Shown piece after piece: positions 9,956 to 12,563 of a stretch of DNA of 12,563 nucleotides (the first letter of the stretch is position 1; every line of letters begins with the position of its first letter). The notes under the pieces are model-generated. The model made no database searches and was not told where the DNA came from. It worked only from the letters and a program-made list of their open reading frames with translations. Source of the stretch: Thermoleophilia bacterium. Its GTDB lineage: Bacteria > Actinomycetota > Thermoleophilia > Gaiellales > JAICJC01. The position numbers were made by a program, and so were the translations under genes. The stretch is taken from contig JAICJM010000116.1 in the NCBI GenBank assembly GCA_025928435.1, forward strand, positions 1-12,563. Reading direction: 5' to 3'.

Positions 9956-12181
9956 GTGCGGTGGGCCCTCGGGGCGCTCGCCGCCGGGGCCGTCGCGTTC
10001 GCCGCCGGACAGGCGATCGGCGTGCCGGTGAGCGACGTCGTCATGCTCGGCAGCACGGTGGTCGCCGCCGTGGCCTTCTTCCGCGCCGCCCGGCGCCCGT
10101 CGCCCCTGCGCCGCACCCTCGCGCTCCTGGGCTGGAGCGCGACGGCCTGGGTGGGCGGCGTCGGATCGTGGCTCGGCGCCGAGATGCTGCTCGACCGCGG
10201 CTCGGGCCCGAACCCGGTCTCGAGCCTGCTCATGATCGCCGGCACCGTCCTCGCCCTTGCGGGCGTGCTGGCGGGCCCGTCGGCGCCGACGGGCCTCGGC
10301 CGGCGCATGCGGCTGGGGCTCGAGGGCGTGCTTGGCGCGGCCTCCGTGCTCTTCGTCGTGTGGGAGCCGTTGGTCGACCCGCTCCTGCGCGCGGACGGCC
10401 ACGAATCGCCCGCGGAGTTCCTCACGCTCGTCGTCCCCGGCGTCGACCTCGTCTTCGCGGGCGTGATCGGCGCGCTGATCTGGCGCTGGACGAACCGCCG
10501 GACGCCGCTGATGCTGCTCGCGCTCAGCGCCGTCCTGCGGACGGTCACCGACTCCGTGTTCGCCTACTTCGCGCTGGCCGGCTTCCCCGCCCGCGGGGAC
10601 GCCGCCGTCGACATCGGCTGGGCGCTCACCTACGCGACGCTGGCGGTGGCGGCCCTGAGCGGCGTCGGGGGCGCCGGGATGTCGGAGCGGCGCCTGCGCG
10701 CGCCGGGCAGGCGCTCGCAGCTCGCCACCCAACCTGCCCGTCCTGGCCGCGCTCGCCACCGCCATCTTCGTGGGCATCGTGGAGCGCCACCTGCGCGGCG
10801 CGCAGCTCACGATCCTGCTCCTGATCGCGGCGCTCATGCTCATGCGCCAGTGGATCACGCTGAACGAGAACCGCCAGCTGCTCGACCAGGTCGCCTTCCA
10901 GGCCGAGCACGACGACCTCACCGGCCTCCTGAACCGGGTCGGCCTCCTGCGGCGCCTGGCCGAGTCCGTCCGGGCCGGCGCGGCGGTGCGGGTGCACCTG
11001 ATCGACATCGACCGGTTCAAGGACGTGAACGACACCCTGGGCCATCCTGTCGGCGACGCGCTCCTGATCGCGGTCGGCCACCGGCTGCGGGCATGCACGC
11101 GCGGGCTCGACGTCGCCCGTCTGGGCGGGGACGAGTTCGCGGTGATCGATCTCCGCCACGACGGCGCCGGCCTGGCCGAGCGGCTGCTCGCCGCCGTCGG
11201 CGAGCCGTACTCCGCCGCCGGTCGCTCGATTCACCTGGACGGGAGCCTCGGCATCGCCGAGCTCGCGGCCGCGGCCGGCACGGCGGGGGCGAACGCCGAC
11301 CAGGTGGCGGTCGACCTGCTCCGCGACGCCGACTCGGCGATGTACGCCGCGAAGGCCGACGGCGGCGGCTGGCGCCTGTTCGAGGACGATCTGCGCGATG
11401 CGATGCTCGACCGCGTGGCGCTCGGCCGCGAGCTGCGCGACGCGCTCGCCCGCGGCGGCGAGCTCTCGCTCGCGTACCAGCCCATCGTCGACCTGGCGAG
11501 CGACGGGGTGCCCCACGTCGAGGCGCTCGCCCGCTGGACGAGCCCCCGCCGCGGCGTCGTGCCGCCGGGCGTGTTCATCCCCATCGCCGAGGCGGCGGGG
11601 CTGATGCCGCTGCTCGGCACGTGGGTGCTGCGCACGGCGTGCGCCCAGGCGGCCGAGTGGAGCCGGGCCGGCTTCGACGTCGGCGTGTGCGTGAACGTCT
11701 CGGCCCAGCAGGCCGGCGCCGGTCTCGTGCACGACGTCGCCGACGTGCTGCGGCGGACCGGGCTCGCGCCCGAGCGGCTCATGCTCGAGGTGACCGAGTC
11801 GCTGTTCGTGGCCGACTCCGAGGCCGCCAACAGCCCGCTCGAGGCCGTCCGTGCCTCCGGCGTCCGGATCGCGATCGACGACTTCGGCACCGGCTACTCC
11901 GCGCTCGCCTACCTGCGGCGGCTCCCCGTCGACACGCTCAAGGTCGACCGCCGCTTCATCGCCCGCATGGACAAGGCGGACGTCGCCGTGCTGGCCGCGA
12001 TCCTCGAGATGGCGCGCGCGCTCGGCCTACAGACGGTGGCCGGGGGATCGAGACCCGCGAGCAGCTGGATCAGCTGCAGACGCTCGGATGCGACCTCGGC
12101 CAGGGCTACTTCCTGGCCCGGCCGATGGACGCGGCCCAGGTGCCCGGGTACCTCGACCCCGGCGCCGAGCAGGCGGCGTAG
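9956..12181 (+). CDS. Membrane GGDEF-EAL protein, reading frame broken by two compensating single-base indels
   Basis: Three frame segments together encode one 741-residue protein. First segment, 9956 to about 10729: roughly seven hydrophobic helices forming a membrane sensor. Second, about 10730-12044: the end of the sensor (N-L-P-V-L-A-A-L-A-T and on), a further helix pair, GGDEF and most of EAL. Third, about 12046-12181: the EAL end, G-I-E-T-R-E-Q-L through G-Q-G-Y-F-L-A-R-P, to TAG. Motifs present are G-G-D-E-F (11124-11138), E-A-L (11520-11528), N-V-S, D-D-F-G-T-G and K-V-D. The usual R-x-x-D inhibition site is one residue too close to GGDEF. The first break is an extra C in CCC (10728-10730) and the second a missing base in the glutamate codon of A-E-G-I-E (12042-12046). 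Coding character is kept throughout, so sequencing error or very recent decay is likely. The start is uncertain: coding-like codons reach back to about 9902 without a start codon in frame. Confidence 0.8.
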   Translation: MRWALGALAAGAVAFAAGQAIGVPVSDVVMLGSTVVAAVAFFRAARRPSPLRRTLALLGWSATAWVGGVGSWLGAEMLLDRGSGPNPVSSLLMIAGTVLALAGVLAGPSAPTGLGRRMRLGLEGVLGAASVLFVVWEPLVDPLLRADGHESPAEFLTLVVPGVDLVFAGVIGALIWRWTNRRTPLMLLALSAVLRTVTDSVFAYFALAGFPARGDAAVDIGWALTYATLAVAALSGVGGAGMSERRLRAPGRRSQLATQPARPGRARHRHLRGHRGAPPARRAAHDPAPDRGAHAHAPVDHAEREPPAARPGRLPGRARRPHRPPEPGRPPAAPGRVRPGRRGGAGAPDRHRPVQGRERHPGPSCRRRAPDRGRPPAAGMHARARRRPSGRGRVRGDRSPPRRRRPGRAAARRRRRAVLRRRSLDSPGREPRHRRARGRGRHGGGERRPGGGRPAPRRRLGDVRREGRRRRLAPVRGRSARCDARPRGARPRAARRARPRRRALARVPAHRRPGERRGAPRRGARPLDEPPPRRRAAGRVHPHRRGGGADAAARHVGAAHGVRPGGRVEPGRLRRRRVRERLGPAGRRRSRARRRRRAAADRARARAAHARGDRVAVRGRLRGRQQPARGRPCLRRPDRDRRLRHRLLRARLPAAAPRRHAQGRPPLHRPHGQGGRRRAGRDPRDGARARPTDGGRGIETREQLDQLQTLGCDLGQGYFLARPMDAAQVPGYLDPGAEQAA
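10728..10730 (+). other. Frameshift site 1: extra base in a C run
   Basis: With one C removed, the sequence reads on as S-Q-L-A-T-N-L-P-V-L-A-A-L, joining the membrane sensor to the GGDEF part. As written, the first frame turns into Arg/Pro/Ala-rich non-membrane sequence and the second frame has no membrane sequence before this point. Confidence 0.75.
12042..12046 (+). other. Frameshift site 2: lost base in the A-E-G-I-E codon stretch
   Basis: GTGGCC is followed by GGGGG where GAGGGG would encode the Glu-Gly of the EAL motif A-E-G-I-E-T, and then ATCGAGACC. Losing one A explains the shift exactly. After it the first frame resumes with a perfect EAL C-terminus. The intact paralogue at 6432-8771 has A-E-G-I-E-T at this point. 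Confidence 0.85.
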
Positions 12182-12236
12182 GCGCGCTTCCCCTCGTGGC
12201 GCTCAACTCTGCGCCCGCCGCACCGAAGACCCGGGC

Positions 12237-12434
12237 ATGACGACCGTGCGCACCGCCCTCACCGGCGCCCTCCTGCTCGACCTCCCGGTCGTGCTCGCCG
12301 CCCCGGCGATGTCGACGCGCACCACCGCGATCGCCGCGGCCGTGATCGCCTCGGCCGGCGCCGCCCTCGCGGTCGCCGCGTCGCGCGCGCTCTCGAGCTG
12401 GATCGACGCCGCGGTCGCCCGCGTCGATCGCTAA
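12237..12434 (+). CDS. Small membrane protein, two helices, unknown function
   Basis: 65 residues from ATG 12237 to TAA 12432-12434, 55 bases after the GGDEF-EAL stop. Two hydrophobic stretches (about residues 8-24 and 29-50) are joined by a short polar turn (S-T-R-T-T), and the tail is W-I-D-A-A-V-A-R-V-D-R. Third codon positions are almost all G or C, as in neighbouring genes. GAAGAC nine bases before the ATG is only a weak ribosome site. It could be cotranscribed with the c-di-GMP gene. No family is recognised, and a chance frame in GC-rich DNA is possible, but the amphipathic ends and clean helices favour a real gene. Confidence 0.5.
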   Translation: MTTVRTALTGALLLDLPVVLAAPAMSTRTTAIAAAVIASAGAALAVAASRALSSWIDAAVARVDR

Positions 12435-12563
12435 CCGCCGGGCCGCGAGATGATTGATCGGTAAGTCCCGCGCGCCTGGACGCACGATGGCGGGTGGTCA
12501 GGCGGCGCGTTGGTGGCGCTGCGGCTGCGAACCGTCGCATCGCGGCGTCCTCGGTCGCGCCCA

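Noticed and set aside
9530..11098. A 522-codon minus-strand frame over the selenoprotein end and the second sensor gene.
   Set aside because: It is antisense to recognised domains, has low-complexity composition and matches no family I know.
12435..12563. Start of a further plus-strand gene at ATG 12487 or GTG 12494, running off the right edge.
   Set aside because: Only about 25 codons are visible, with no ribosome site or promoter box and no recognisable sequence, so it is not supported.

Overview
The window is very GC-rich (by eye well above 70%), with GTG starts common, few Shine-Dalgarno sequences, and TAnnnT boxes lying 6-8 bases before several start codons, as in leaderless transcription. 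Together with caa3-type CtaG, SCO, exported WAVG-repeat proteins and multi-domain GGDEF-EAL proteins, this suggests a high-GC actinobacterial chromosome, perhaps a Thermoleophilia-type lineage. The taxonomy is inference only. I saw no insertion sequence, tRNA, rRNA, CRISPR array or phage gene.

Left third (1-3855): a copper / cytochrome-oxidase assembly neighbourhood. On the minus strand, a secreted and membrane-anchored protein (538-1260) is followed by a multi-pass membrane protein that runs off the left edge (1-521). Divergent from them, across 24 bp, is a CtaG-type oxidase assembly protein (1285-2061). It converges with, and overlaps by 17 bp, a SCO1/SenC copper chaperone (2045-2740, minus). 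Divergent from SCO is a membrane protein whose predicted mature N-terminus is histidine (2797-3855), reminiscent of CopC-type copper sites.

Middle (3916-6435): an exported protein with seven tryptophan-centred repeats, probably a beta-propeller, and then an MFS exporter. The exporter has an unusual leader: a promoter box, a leaderless 7-codon reading frame, and a perfect 10-bp hairpin directly after its stop, all before the Shine-Dalgarno of the exporter gene.

Right half (6432-12434): a redox and cyclic-di-GMP region. A cupredoxin lipoprotein (8778-9224) and a membrane PAS-GGDEF-EAL protein (6432-8771) form a minus-strand pair. Divergent from them is the most notable gene in the window: a peroxiredoxin-like protein (9297-9752) with an in-frame TGA exactly at the peroxidatic cysteine position (T-G-T-U), followed at SECIS distance by a perfect 7-bp hairpin. 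I read it as a selenoprotein that ordinary gene callers would truncate or miss. A second membrane GGDEF-EAL gene (9956-12181) follows. Its reading frame is broken by two opposite single-base changes, one in a C run and one in the codon for a conserved EAL glutamate. A small two-helix membrane protein (12237-12434) ends the window.

Likely joint theme (inference): the left genes mature the copper centres of a terminal oxidase. The cupredoxin and the selenocysteine peroxiredoxin handle electrons or peroxide at or near the membrane. The two c-di-GMP proteins convert an envelope signal into second-messenger levels.
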